Source of the DNA: Shewanella pneumatophori
Lineage (GTDB): Bacteria; Pseudomonadota; Gammaproteobacteria; Enterobacterales; Shewanellaceae
NCBI RefSeq assembly: GCF_023283895.1
Contig: NZ_JAKILB010000007.1
Coordinates: 62,001 to 126,000, forward strand
Direction of reading: 5' to 3'
DNA length: 64,000 nt
The notes beneath the pieces were generated by a model that was not told where the DNA came from, did not search any database, and was given only the letters and a program-made list of their open reading frames with translations. This document shows, piece after piece, positions 47,668 through 57,439 of this stretch; the first letter of the stretch is position 1; the number at the start of each line of letters is the position of its first letter. The position numbers were made by a program, and so were the translations under genes.

Positions 47668-50070
47668 ATGAGACCCTACAAGCTCGCGCTGGCGATAGCT
47701 CTCGCTGTTGCACCGGTAACCTGTACAGTGGCTGCCACAAATACCGCAACATTGATTAAAAAGAGTCAGGCCGCAACTGGCTTTGTTAATCTATTTTATG
47801 AGCAAGCCTCTGGCGATCTCTATCTTGAAGCCAATAAACTCAATGAGCCATTTTTACTGTTAACCAGCTTACCTCATGGAGTGGGATCAAATGATATTGG
47901 CCTAGATCGTGGCCAGCTTGGTCGTACCCGTATGGTGCAGTTTGAGCGCCACGGGCCATATTTGATCTTAAAGCAGCTTAATACCGATTATCGCGCGAGT
48001 ACCGACAACGCCGCTGAACAGCGCGCAGTTAAAGAAGCCTTTGCTGAATCAGTATTGTGGCGTGGCAAACTCGTTACCGGTAAGCGTAACTTAGTGGCAA
48101 TTAACGATCTTGTGATTAACGATCTGCATGGGATCAGCGACTCGCTTGAGCGCTCTAAGCAAGGCAGTTATCACTTAGATGCTAGCAAGTCACTTATTTT
48201 GCCTGAAGGGGTAAAATCATTTGAGCGTAATAGCGATATTGATGTGCTGCTTACCTTCGATTCGGCTAAAAAAGGTAACTATGTTGCCCAAGTGACTCCT
48301 GACGCCAAACACCTGTCAGTGCGCATGCGTTACTCTTTCATTGCCTTACCTGAAGAGGGTTATCAAGCGCGAGCCTATCATCCATTGAGTGGTTACTTAT
48401 CTGATGAATACCTTGATTACGGTACCCGCGTTGATGAAGATATTCGCCAACGTTTTTTACTGCGCCACCGTTTAGAAAAAGTAACCCCAGGTAGCGCGCC
48501 AAGCCAAGTAGTTAAACCTATTACTTACTATCTTGATCCGGGCGTGCCTGAGCCGATCCGCTCAGCATTACTAGATGGCGCACGCTGGTGGGAAGATGCC
48601 TTTACCGAGGCCGGATTTATCAACGGCTTTAAGGTTGAACTACTGCCAGAAGATGCCGATCCACAAGATGTGCGTTACAACGTGATCCAGTGGGTACATC
48701 GTGCAACACGCGGTTGGTCTTATGGCGCAGCGGTTACCGATCCGCGCACTGGCGAGATCATTAAAGGCCATGTGACGTTGGGGAGTCAGCGAGTGCGCCA
48801 AGATCATTTGATCGCCCGAGGTTTAACCGCAGGTTGGCAAGATCGTGAGGCAGCCGATGAAGCATCAATGCAACTGGCATTAGCGCGGATTCGTCAGCTA
48901 TCGGCACACGAAGTTGGCCATACCTTAGGCTTAGATCATAACTTTGCCGCATCGAGTAATAACAATGCCTCGGTGATGGATTATCCACACCCTAAAGTCA
49001 CTCTTAATGGCGATCAAATCGATATTAGCCAGCCTTATGATGAAGGAATAGGAGTTTGGGATAAATACACTGTAGCCTATGGTTACAGTGAATATGCCGA
49101 TCCGCAAGCAGAGGCGACAGGCTTAGCTAGCTTACGTGACGATGTAGCAAAACAAGGTCTGCGTTATATTGGCGAGGCTGACTCTAGATCGGCAGCCGCC
49201 AGTAATGCTTACGCCAGCCTTTGGGATAACGGTAACGATCCGGTTGCAGAGCTGAATCGACTCGGTGAAGTACGCGCGAAAGCGATCGCAGATTTTTCTG
49301 TAGCAGCATTGCTTGCTGAGCAGCCACAAGGTGAGTTACAAGATGCGTTTGTGCCAATCTATTTGCTCACGCGTTTTCAGATTGCCGCTGCGGCTAAAAT
49401 GATAGGTGGTAGCACCTATAGCTACAGCGATAGCGTTGACGGTAAGACTTGGCACTATGTTGCGCCAGCGATTCAGCAACAAGCGCTAGAGTCGTTACTG
49501 TTGACCCTGTCACCTGAGCAGTTAACTGTATCTGAAAGCCTGCAAGAGATCTTAGTGCCAAAGGCGGGTAACTATTATAAAACCCGTGAAAGTTTTGATT
49601 CAGCACTCGGTGTGATTATCGATCCTTTAGGAATGGCAGAGGCATTAAGTAGACTTACGCTAACACAAATTTATGCACCTGCGCGGATCAACCGAGTCAA
49701 CCAAGCTTATCTTGGCGACAAAGAGCAGCTTTCAATCGCTAAGCTTACCGATAAGGTATTTGCAGCCACAGTATTTAGCGATATCCCGACAGGGCCAGAG
49801 CTTGGCGTGTGGATGCGGGTAAACGCGGTTATGGTTGATAGCCTGTTAGCAAGCTACCATGACGATAACACTCGACCAGAAGTGAAAGCTCAATTAGCAG
49901 AACGCTTGACCTATCTGACTAAGCAGCTAAAACGCAAAGTGAAGCGAGTTAGTGCCTATGAAGCTGCCCATTACGCTTGGCTATTGCAAGGAGTACAAAA
50001 AGGCTTAACGGATAATGAGTTTAAATTGATTGTTAAACCGTTAGCTATCCCACCGGGCTCGCCAATCTAA
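47668..50070 (+). CDS. Zinc-dependent metalloprotease, exported
   Basis: 800 residues from ATG 47668, which follows AAGGAGATCGA and begins the signal peptide (LALAIALAVAPVTCTVAA). The zinc site HEVGHTLGLDH at residues 414-424 is the metzincin form HExxHxxGxxH. The upstream FVNLFYEQASGDLYLE and QLGRTRMVQFERHGPYL and the long C-terminal region (DUF5117/DUF4953 type) fit a family of ~800-residue periplasmic proteins. Target unknown. Confidence 0.92.
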   Translation: MRPYKLALAIALAVAPVTCTVAATNTATLIKKSQAATGFVNLFYEQASGDLYLEANKLNEPFLLLTSLPHGVGSNDIGLDRGQLGRTRMVQFERHGPYLILKQLNTDYRASTDNAAEQRAVKEAFAESVLWRGKLVTGKRNLVAINDLVINDLHGISDSLERSKQGSYHLDASKSLILPEGVKSFERNSDIDVLLTFDSAKKGNYVAQVTPDAKHLSVRMRYSFIALPEEGYQARAYHPLSGYLSDEYLDYGTRVDEDIRQRFLLRHRLEKVTPGSAPSQVVKPITYYLDPGVPEPIRSALLDGARWWEDAFTEAGFINGFKVELLPEDADPQDVRYNVIQWVHRATRGWSYGAAVTDPRTGEIIKGHVTLGSQRVRQDHLIARGLTAGWQDREAADEASMQLALARIRQLSAHEVGHTLGLDHNFAASSNNNASVMDYPHPKVTLNGDQIDISQPYDEGIGVWDKYTVAYGYSEYADPQAEATGLASLRDDVAKQGLRYIGEADSRSAAASNAYASLWDNGNDPVAELNRLGEVRAKAIADFSVAALLAEQPQGELQDAFVPIYLLTRFQIAAAAKMIGGSTYSYSDSVDGKTWHYVAPAIQQQALESLLLTLSPEQLTVSESLQEILVPKAGNYYKTRESFDSALGVIIDPLGMAEALSRLTLTQIYAPARINRVNQAYLGDKEQLSIAKLTDKVFAATVFSDIPTGPELGVWMRVNAVMVDSLLASYHDDNTRPEVKAQLAERLTYLTKQLKRKVKRVSAYEAAHYAWLLQGVQKGLTDNEFKLIVKPLAIPPGSPI

Positions 50071-50529
50071 TCTTGTAAAAACTTAGCTAAACATTGGCTA
50101 ATGTTAGCTAAGATTTCATACTGAAAAAGCGCGAATTATCGCGCTTTTTTATGGCTGATTGAGTGACTGATTTTGCGATTGCTATAAGTAGAGTCCACAT
50201 CAATACCTAGCAGAGCTGTTGGCTTAAAAATAGCTATTAACCATAATTATAATATGGTTATTTAAGCACTGTTCTGATTTTAGGTGTCATCATTTCGTTA
50301 CAGCAGTGTATTTTTGTAACTCTATTAGGCGAGTTCAAAGAATTACAAAAATCACAACACTTCATATGCTTATGCATAAATACCCCCTATAAATGCAGCC
50401 AGTCTCAATAGGGCTCTGTATCTTGTTTGTATCAAAATGCAAAACTTGGTTCATTTTTGTTCTCTAAAATGAACAAATAACATAGACTTGTTGTTAAGCG
50501 AATGTAGGCAAATAAGATTGGAGTTGTAA
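50071..50529. promoter_or_regulatory. Intergenic region upstream of the DFSK-repeat gene
   Basis: A terminator (AAAAAGCGCG-AATTAT-CGCGCTTTTT, 50124-50150) closes the protease gene. TAACCATA/TATGGTTA (50238-50260) and GTTCATTTT/AAAATGAAC (50449-50457 and 50466-50474, 8-base spacer) are inverted repeats; the second lies about 55 bases before the ATG and overlaps TTTGTTC/GAACAAA, so it is a good operator candidate. No gene is seen. Confidence 0.6.
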
Positions 50530-50847
50530 ATGAAAAAGTTAACCAGCGTAGCCTTAACACTAGCGATTGGCTGTATTTCTACCTCAGCAATGGCAGAACG
50601 ACCAGATTTTTCAAAAACCGCAGCTGCACGTGCTGACTACGATTTTTCAAAAAATATCACTGTAGCTAAGCAATCTAATGATATTCAACGAGGGTCGACC
50701 CGTCATGACTTCTCAAAGCCTCTAGCGGCAACCAGTGAATATGATTTTTCGAAAAACCCTCAGGCTAAAGTGCGCAGCTACACTAAGCCGACTACCCAAC
50801 ATGATTTCTCTAAAACAGACGCGTTTATTCGCGATGTGTGTATCTAG
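50530..50847 (+). CDS. Secreted DFSK-repeat protein, unknown
   Basis: 105 residues. A signal peptide ends TSAMA (residue 22). The mature chain is made of repeated DFSK tetrapeptides at residues 26-29, 38-41, 60-63, 72-75 and 92-95, arranged as two units of about 34 residues (RPDFSK...DYDFSKN and RHDFSK...EYDFSKN) plus a half unit. The DFSK codons differ between copies, so the repeats are held at protein level and are not a recent tandem copy. Basic, low-complexity; no family recognised. One Cys near the end (DVCI). Confidence 0.85.
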   Translation: MKKLTSVALTLAIGCISTSAMAERPDFSKTAAARADYDFSKNITVAKQSNDIQRGSTRHDFSKPLAATSEYDFSKNPQAKVRSYTKPTTQHDFSKTDAFIRDVCI

Positions 50848-50875
50848 CAAATCTGCTAAATCGCAACTGAGAAGC

Positions 50876-50905
50876 AAAAGGGCTACTGACGAGTAGCCCT
50901 TTTTT
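50876..50905 (+). terminator. Terminator after the DFSK-repeat gene
   Basis: AAAAGGGCTACT-GACG-AGTAGCCCTTTTTT stem with T-run. Confidence 0.93.
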
Positions 50906-50934
50906 ATGGCTTGATTTAAGAGCTTAGGAAGATA

Positions 50935-51303
50935 CTAATTGGTGTTACTTGTTGTTGGTTCGGCTTCATCGGCTCGCTTACCTAAGCGAAAAGCATCAAT
51001 AGCCGCTATTAGCCAACTAATAATAAAACCAGCAGTTGCGAGATTGACGTACAGGGCTTCATTTCCTACAGGTGCTTGAGTAACCGCACTGTAGATAGCA
51101 TTGAGTTCAAGCGGGATCTCGCCATTAAGGATCTGCTCAGAAATGACTTGTGCACGCTGATAGGCATGCCAAAATAAAAAAGACAGTGAAGCTAACGAAC
51201 TCAATAGAAACACATTCCCTAGTAACGGCTTTTTAAGGTAGAAATGGCCACTACCTGGGCAGACAAAGGCTGAAAGTAAAACGGCTTTGATGGATGTTTT
51301 CAT
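50935..51303 (-). CDS. Small two-segment membrane protein, unknown
   Basis: 122 residues. VCPGSGHFYLKKPLLGNVFLL near the start resembles the PGxGxxYxGxxxxG motif of TM2/DUF5683-like membrane proteins; membrane segments lie near residues 24-45 and 85-105. Ends in a polar tail. Function unknown. It is 31 bases downstream of the next minus-strand gene, so the two are probably one operon. Confidence 0.7.
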   Translation of the reverse strand: MKTSIKAVLLSAFVCPGSGHFYLKKPLLGNVFLLSSLASLSFLFWHAYQRAQVISEQILNGEIPLELNAIYSAVTQAPVGNEALYVNLATAGFIISWLIAAIDAFRLGKRADEAEPTTSNTN

Positions 51304-51334
51304 AAGGCATTTCTATTGAAAGTAAATGGGATGA

Positions 51335-51718
51335 TCATTCAAGATCGATACGGCGAATAGCTTGGCTGAGAAAGTCACTTTTAGCTTGTAACCGAGCTTT
51401 GAACTCATCATCACTTTTGTAGGCTGCTAATTGGCTATTTACGCCCTGTAGCTCTTGCACTAACCAGCCGCGGATCATTACGTAATAGCGAGAGTCAGTA
51501 CCATAATGTCTAATCAATTCTAGCGAATTTTTAGAGGGTTGCTTTATGGCGTTATCAAGCGCTTTCACCATCACGCCAATAGTATATTCTTCAGATTGCT
51601 CAGGTGTATTAGCTTGAACAGGCATGGTCAGTATTGCGCTCAATAGCACTATACTTAATAGCTTTGTTCTCAATAGCAGGGCGCTAGTGGCTAGTTTATT
51701 GCGGTAGTTAAATTTCAT
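51335..51718 (-). CDS. Small exported protein, unknown
   Basis: 127 residues. A long, basic N-region followed by LLSIVLLSAILTMPVQA suggests a signal peptide ending near residue 37. The mature part is helical and charged (YTIGVMVKALDNAIKQPSKN, KARLQAKSDFLSQAIRR). No family recognised. Probably cotranscribed with the small membrane protein gene downstream. Confidence 0.68.
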   Translation of the reverse strand: MKFNYRNKLATSALLLRTKLLSIVLLSAILTMPVQANTPEQSEEYTIGVMVKALDNAIKQPSKNSLELIRHYGTDSRYYVMIRGWLVQELQGVNSQLAAYKSDDEFKARLQAKSDFLSQAIRRIDLE

Positions 51719-51841
51719 TTACGCCGCCAATCTAAAAATTGATTAGCCTAGATTAACAGTCATGTTGGTGAAATGCTGTTAAATTTTGTTTATCTAATAT
51801 CTGTAAACAACGATTCGATCTGCAAGTAGAACCTAGAAATG

Positions 51842-51871
51842 AAAAACCCTGATTAAGCAACTTAATCAGGG
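51842..51871 (-). terminator. Terminator of the RND pump operon
   Basis: Minus-strand CCCTGATTAAG-TTG-CTTAATCAGGG then TTTTTC, about 105 bases past the stop of the RND permease. Confidence 0.82.
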
Positions 51872-51975
51872 GCGCCGGGAAGCAAATTTTCGGGGTTGAC
51901 GATTACTTGAGTGTTGACCTCCTTATTGAGAACTCATACTCAGTGTCCTTATCTGGCTTACAGATTGAGATCCGC

Positions 51976-54900
51976 TTACGCGGTCTGTTTGCGTGGATAA
52001 GGAATTCTGAATGCTAAGGTGTAGGTCACCGGCAAAACGATTAATGTCAGTACTGACGCAAAACCAAGGCCGAAGATAATCGTGATAGCCATCGAGCCAA
52101 AGAAGGCATCAGATAGCAGTGGGATCATCCCCAGCATAGTGGTAATAGCAGCCATCAATACCGGACGCACGCGGCTTACAGCTGAGTCGACAACAGCTTG
52201 ATAAGCTTGTTTGCCTTGAGATAACTCAAGGTTAATTTGATCAACCAATACAATGCCATTCTTAATGATCATGCCGGTTAAACTCAGTAAGCCCAGCAGA
52301 GCCATAAAGCTAAATGGCGCATCAAATAGTAATAGGCCTGACACCACACCAATTAAAGATAGTGGCACTGTAAACCAAATCACCAGTGGCTGTCTGACAG
52401 AGTTAAACAGCAGTACCGTGATTAAAAACATCGCCAAATAACCTAGCGGGATCGAGCTAAATACCGACTCCTGCGCTTCAAGTGAGGTTTCATATTCACC
52501 GCCCCATTCAAGCTCATAACCTGCAGGCAATGAGATCGCTTCAATATCGGCTTTGATCTTTCTAAATACCGAGTCGGCAGTTTCATCTGTGCCGTTAATC
52601 GGGTCGGCTAGAACTGAAATCACTCGCTTACGATCGCGGCGCATTATCAGCGGATCTTCCCATTCAGTGGTAAAGTCAGATACCACCTGAGTGACAGGTA
52701 CAAAAGTGTTGTTTTCACTGCTCCAAATTTGCAGCTTCCAAATACTTTGCGCGTCCAGACGCTCTTCTGCTGGGGCGCGAGCAATAATAGGCAATAGGTG
52801 GCTGTTTTCACGGTAGGTACCCACTTGTTGGCCACTAAAGTTAGTTAATAGCGCATTATCAAGATCTTGCTTACTAATGCCGGTTTCACGGGCCTGTGCT
52901 AGTGCTAACTGTGGACGCACTAAAGTCACTTGGTTACGCCAGTTATGGCGCACGCCTACGGCAGTTGGTTCAGCCTTTAATACAGCTTCAGCTTGAGCGG
53001 CTAGTTGGCGCAATACCTGTGGATCTTCACCATAAAAACGCGCTTCAATTTTAGCCGCAGGGCTAGGGCCATTTTCCATATACTTAAAGCGATATTGCGC
53101 TTCTGGGTATTTCAGGCTCAGCTCACGCTCAAGTACTCGCATATACTGGTTAAGGGTCTTAAGATCTGTCATTTCCAGTAACAGCTGACCATAAGCCTTG
53201 TAACCTTTCTCTGGCACGTAAGACAGTACAAAGCGCTGCGCACCTTGGCCAACAACCGTAGTTAAGTTAACTAAACCAATATCTTCGGCTTGTTGCTGCG
53301 CCATTAAATCGGTTTCAATACGGCTTAATAAGCGTTCGGTCGCTTTAATATCTGAGCCTTCTGGCATCCACACATCAACAAAAAACATCGGCGTGTTTGA
53401 CGCTGGAAAGAACACGTTTTTCACATGAGCAAAACCAAATACAGATGAGATCAATGCCGAAATAACCAATAGCAAAGTCACCACTCTAAAGCGCATCGCT
53501 AGGTTTAAGGTTTGGCGGTATAAACCAAATAACCAACCTTTGTACGGATCATCATTTTCCTCTTCACTAACCGCGCCGTCTTTAAACATTAAGTTGCAGA
53601 AAAACGGTGTTAGGGTCATCGCGGTGATCCAACTGATAAACAGTGAAATCAACAAGACTTGGAATAATGATGCACAGAACTCACCGGTAGAGTTGTCAGA
53701 CAAACCAATCGGCGCAAACGCAATAATCGCAATAATGGTGGCACCAAGTAGCGGCCACTGAGTTTGTGAAATCACTTGCTTAGCGGTTTCTAGTCGAGTT
53801 TGACCACGCTTAATGCCAATCAATATGCCTTCGGTAACCACAATCGCGTTATCAACTAGCATACCGAGGGCGATAATCAGTGCTCCCAGCGAGATGATCT
53901 GCAGCTCAATATTGAGCACATTCATCACCACAAAGGTACCTAAAATAGTCAGCAGCAGTACTAAGCCCATTAATAGGCCAGAACGAACACCCATAAAGAT
54001 AAGTAGTACGCCAATAACGATCGCAATTGACTCGGCCAAGTTAACGAGAAAGCCATTGACCGTCTGGTCCACCATCTTGCTTTGGTCATAGACCGTATCG
54101 AGTGACATGCCAATTGGTAGCTCGCTATTAAGCTCCGCCATACGTGCGTTTACCGCTTCACCCACTTTAACTACGTTAACGCCGCTAGAAAATGCGATAC
54201 CAATTGATAGCGCTTGTTTGCCGTCGGCATGGTAAATACTTTCAGGTGACTCTTCGGTGTCTTTGTAGATCTTAGCTATATCGCCCAAATAGATAAGCTT
54301 GGCACTGCCTGGTGGGCTAATGACTAAGCGCTCCATTTGGCTAACGTTATTAAACTCGCCAGTAGGGTGAATACGAATGCGGTTATCACCAACTAACATG
54401 CTGCCAGCGTTAGAGACTACGTTTTGGCTGTTAATCAGGCCGTAGATGTAGTTTTGATCTAAGCCTAATGCATTAAGCTTTTGCTGCGAGATCTCAACCA
54501 CCACTTGCTCGTTAACAATACCGGCAATAGTCACTTTCTTAATGCCGTCTACGAGTACTAATTCGCGACGTAAGAAATCGGCGTAGTTTTGCAGTTCACG
54601 GTCGCTATAACCTTCACCGCTAACGTTGAGCAAAATCCCGTAAACATCGCCAAAATCATCAATGACTTTAGGTGCCATCACCCCAGGTGGTAGCTCAACG
54701 GCTTTATCGTTGATTTTACGGCGCACTTCATCCCACACCTGTGGCAATTCTTCAGCGCCATAGTTGTCTTTGATTTCGATTTCAATCTGCGACAGGCCAG
54801 CACTGTTAACTGAGGTAATATGCTTAATACCATCAAGTTGCTGCAGTGCATCTTCTAGCGGCAAGGTAACTTCTTCTTCAACCTGCTCTGGTGACGCGCC

Positions 54901-55056
54901 CGGATAAGCGGTGACGACCATAGCTTGTTTGATAGTAAATTCAGGAAACTCTAGCTGACCTAAGCTAAAGAATGAGATGGTGCCACCAACTAGCAGTAGC
55001 AGGGCAAACATCCAGCTAATGACTTTGTGGGTAATCGAGTATTCAGCAAAATTCAT
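51976..55056 (-). CDS. RND-family efflux permease
   Basis: 1026 residues, the length of AcrB-type (HAE) and related RND pumps. Twelve predicted membrane segments, two large periplasmic loops after segments 1 and 7, and the proton-relay region IISLGALIIALGMLVDNAIVV (segment 4). It pumps drugs, solvents or dyes from the periplasm through an outer-membrane channel that is not encoded here. Downstream of the adaptor gene by about 95 bases; no TolC-type gene is present. Confidence 0.94.
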   Translation of the reverse strand: MNFAEYSITHKVISWMFALLLLVGGTISFFSLGQLEFPEFTIKQAMVVTAYPGASPEQVEEEVTLPLEDALQQLDGIKHITSVNSAGLSQIEIEIKDNYGAEELPQVWDEVRRKINDKAVELPPGVMAPKVIDDFGDVYGILLNVSGEGYSDRELQNYADFLRRELVLVDGIKKVTIAGIVNEQVVVEISQQKLNALGLDQNYIYGLINSQNVVSNAGSMLVGDNRIRIHPTGEFNNVSQMERLVISPPGSAKLIYLGDIAKIYKDTEESPESIYHADGKQALSIGIAFSSGVNVVKVGEAVNARMAELNSELPIGMSLDTVYDQSKMVDQTVNGFLVNLAESIAIVIGVLLIFMGVRSGLLMGLVLLLTILGTFVVMNVLNIELQIISLGALIIALGMLVDNAIVVTEGILIGIKRGQTRLETAKQVISQTQWPLLGATIIAIIAFAPIGLSDNSTGEFCASLFQVLLISLFISWITAMTLTPFFCNLMFKDGAVSEEENDDPYKGWLFGLYRQTLNLAMRFRVVTLLLVISALISSVFGFAHVKNVFFPASNTPMFFVDVWMPEGSDIKATERLLSRIETDLMAQQQAEDIGLVNLTTVVGQGAQRFVLSYVPEKGYKAYGQLLLEMTDLKTLNQYMRVLERELSLKYPEAQYRFKYMENGPSPAAKIEARFYGEDPQVLRQLAAQAEAVLKAEPTAVGVRHNWRNQVTLVRPQLALAQARETGISKQDLDNALLTNFSGQQVGTYRENSHLLPIIARAPAEERLDAQSIWKLQIWSSENNTFVPVTQVVSDFTTEWEDPLIMRRDRKRVISVLADPINGTDETADSVFRKIKADIEAISLPAGYELEWGGEYETSLEAQESVFSSIPLGYLAMFLITVLLFNSVRQPLVIWFTVPLSLIGVVSGLLLFDAPFSFMALLGLLSLTGMIIKNGIVLVDQINLELSQGKQAYQAVVDSAVSRVRPVLMAAITTMLGMIPLLSDAFFGSMAITIIFGLGFASVLTLIVLPVTYTLAFRIPYPRKQTA

Positions 55057-55151
55057 TGGTCAATCTCTTGTATAGCAAGGCCAAAGCGCGCACGCGCTTT
55101 GACACAATAAAGGCGATAAAACAGGGGATATAGTAGAGCTAGGGCGTCAGC

Positions 55152-56234
55152 TTATACGCCGCGCTGCCAGCGCAGCGGCTTAACTTGTAGGTCTTCTGAT
55201 AGATACTGCACACCAGCCACAACCACTTGATCACCAACATTGATACCGTTAACAATTTCAATGCCATCTGTGGTCACTTTACCTAAGGTCACTTGGTGTT
55301 GATTAACCTTGCCAAGCTCTGGGTTATACGCCCACACAACATGTTGACCGTCGCTATCACGCTTAGTAATGGCACTTGCTGGCAATACTGCTGTAATGCT
55401 ACGTAGTTGGCTTTGTGCTACATCCATAGTGAGCTCAGCGCTCATGCCCGGTAATACCGTCATATTGTTTGGACGTGGTAGAGTAAATACCACTTCATAG
55501 CTTTGAGTACCCGGGGTTACTTGGGTCGCATGTTCTTTCAGCTTAGCGCTGTAAGCTACGCTTGGGTTATTAGCAAAGTGCACCACAGGCTGAGTATTCG
55601 CATGTGGATTAAACTGGGTCACGTTACCAGCCAATGATTCAGGCACTTGGATCACCACATCAATGTTGCTGTCTTTTTGCAGCACCAATACAGACTGGTT
55701 TGCTTGGATCATTTGGTAATTATCAATGGCGATTTTAGCCACTGTGCCATCGTAAGGTGCCGTTAGCTCGGTGTAGCTTAGCTGGTCTTGCGCGCTGGCA
55801 AGATTGGCTTTAGCTGACTTTAATTGTGCGCTAGCAAGATCATAGTCAGATTGCGAAATAAGCTCGCGGCGTAACAGCTCACCCTTACGTTTAAAGTCTG
55901 CTTTGGCTAATTCAAAGTCCGCCTCACGGTTTAGCAAAGTATTGCGGGCATCACGGCTATCTAGACGCGCTAATACTGAGCCTTTTTTAACGTGCTGACC
56001 TTCAACCAAGTTAAATTCAACTAAGTGACCAGATAGTCTAAACGACAATTCGGCTTGCTTAGTGGCAGCCACTTTTGCAGGGAAAGTACGTAATGAACCG
56101 GCATTAACATCAGTGACTTCAAATAGTTTTACTGGTCGAATGCTGGCTGGTACGACTTCAGTCGATTCTGCACTGCAACCAGAGATGATGGCAGTCAAAA
56201 TGAGTAGTGAGAGAGAAGTCGTTAGCTTATTCAT
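55152..56234 (-). CDS. RND periplasmic adaptor lipoprotein
   Basis: 360 residues. Lipoprotein signal peptide with lipobox IISGC (about residue 20), barrel-sandwich segment LSGHLVEFNLVEGQHVKKGSVLARLD, a coiled-coil hairpin (ADFKRKGELLRRELISQSDYDLASAQLKS) and LTAPYDGTVAKIAID on the return arm, as in AcrA/MexA-like membrane-fusion proteins. Links the RND pump to an outer-membrane channel. First gene of the pump operon; divergent from the LysR gene. Confidence 0.94.
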   Translation of the reverse strand: MNKLTTSLSLLILTAIISGCSAESTEVVPASIRPVKLFEVTDVNAGSLRTFPAKVAATKQAELSFRLSGHLVEFNLVEGQHVKKGSVLARLDSRDARNTLLNREADFELAKADFKRKGELLRRELISQSDYDLASAQLKSAKANLASAQDQLSYTELTAPYDGTVAKIAIDNYQMIQANQSVLVLQKDSNIDVVIQVPESLAGNVTQFNPHANTQPVVHFANNPSVAYSAKLKEHATQVTPGTQSYEVVFTLPRPNNMTVLPGMSAELTMDVAQSQLRSITAVLPASAITKRDSDGQHVVWAYNPELGKVNQHQVTLGKVTTDGIEIVNGINVGDQVVVAGVQYLSEDLQVKPLRWQRGV

Positions 56235-56454
56235 AACGGGATTTCCATTTGTTAAGGCAAGATATAAATTAAGGTTGGCTAAGATAACAGGGCTTACCGT
56301 TGAGTAAAATGGAATTATGTGGAATCATGAGTTCCGAAAAGTGAAACTACTATTGCTTGATTTGACACAATATGTGTGAGCAAACTATTAATGGATAACT
56401 GTCGTTTGTCGTGTTAGGCCAGCCAAAAAAGTCTATTTGAATTGAGATGTTGTA
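56235..56454. promoter_or_regulatory. Divergent control region of the RND operon and its LysR gene
   Basis: GGAATTATGT (56311-56320) and GGAATCATGA (56321-56330) are direct repeats 10 bases apart, followed by GTTCC that makes an inverted GGAA/TTCC pair. One helical turn spacing fits LysR-type binding. The start codons on both sides are about 150 bases from it. Confidence 0.55.
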
Positions 56455-57405
56455 ATGAAAACCGAAGATATTGCTTTGTTCCACCGAATTGTTGAAACCG
56501 GCAGTTTAGTGGAGGCGGCAGATATATTAAACCTGCCGAAATCGACCTTAAGCCGCCGCTTACAAGCGCTTGAAGACGAGCTTAATGTAAAGCTATTTCA
56601 CCGCCAAAGCCGAGCGATGACATTAACAGCTTCAGGTAGCCATTTCTACGATAAAACCACCGGCATGTTGGCTACCCTTGAGCAGACCTTATCTGAGTTA
56701 ACAGGGCAAGATGCAGAAGTATCGGGTCACTTGCGGATTTTAATCTTCCCGATCCCAGAACTGATGCATATTACCCATGCTATTTTTGAGTTTATGGATC
56801 TCAACCCTGAGCTAACGGTAGAGATTATTGTCAGCACAGAGCCACAAGATATGATCCGTAACAATATCGACATCGCTTTTATGCTTGAGGATGCATTTAA
56901 CGAAAACGAAATGGTGGCGCGGCATATTATCAGTGAAACCGTACACTTTTTTGCTAGCCCTGAGTATTTAGAAAAAGCGGGTAAACCTATTACTCCAGAC
57001 GCGCTGCCAGAACATAATTCAATTCTGTTTCGTTACCCCAATGGCCGCATTTTTAACGATGTGCCTTTTGGTAAAGATCGCACTTTACAGGTTAAAGGTA
57101 ACCTGTGTGTTAATAGCCTCGCGACTTGCTTAGAAGCCACTTTAATGGGGCGGGGGATCTCTATGATGCCGCTACCCTTTGCCAAAGAGCATATTGATAC
57201 AGGCGAGCTAGTCATGTTGTTTGAAGATGTCGAACCCTATGAAGGAAAATGCTTTTTAGTTTATCCCTCAAGGCGCTTTATTAGCTTGGCAAGTCAACGC
57301 TTTATCGACTTTATGATGCAGGCAATGGAAGAGTGTATGCAAAATGGTAGCGGCCGCTGCGATCGTGAGATCAGACTCAGAGGCGCGATCAAGTCAATGA
57401 TCTAA
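56455..57405 (+). CDS. LysR-family transcription regulator
   Basis: 316 residues. N-terminal helix-turn-helix (residues ~1-60, with LVEAADILNLPKSTLSRRLQ as the recognition part) and a periplasmic-binding-protein-like effector domain. The gene is divergent from the RND pump, which it most likely controls in response to a small effector. Some features of the effector domain (RGISMMPLPFAKEHIDTGEL) are typical of CrgA-type regulators. Confidence 0.93.
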   Translation: MKTEDIALFHRIVETGSLVEAADILNLPKSTLSRRLQALEDELNVKLFHRQSRAMTLTASGSHFYDKTTGMLATLEQTLSELTGQDAEVSGHLRILIFPIPELMHITHAIFEFMDLNPELTVEIIVSTEPQDMIRNNIDIAFMLEDAFNENEMVARHIISETVHFFASPEYLEKAGKPITPDALPEHNSILFRYPNGRIFNDVPFGKDRTLQVKGNLCVNSLATCLEATLMGRGISMMPLPFAKEHIDTGELVMLFEDVEPYEGKCFLVYPSRRFISLASQRFIDFMMQAMEECMQNGSGRCDREIRLRGAIKSMI

Positions 57406-57439
57406 ATGTTAGATCAAACAGGCCGCTAGGTTAAACGGG

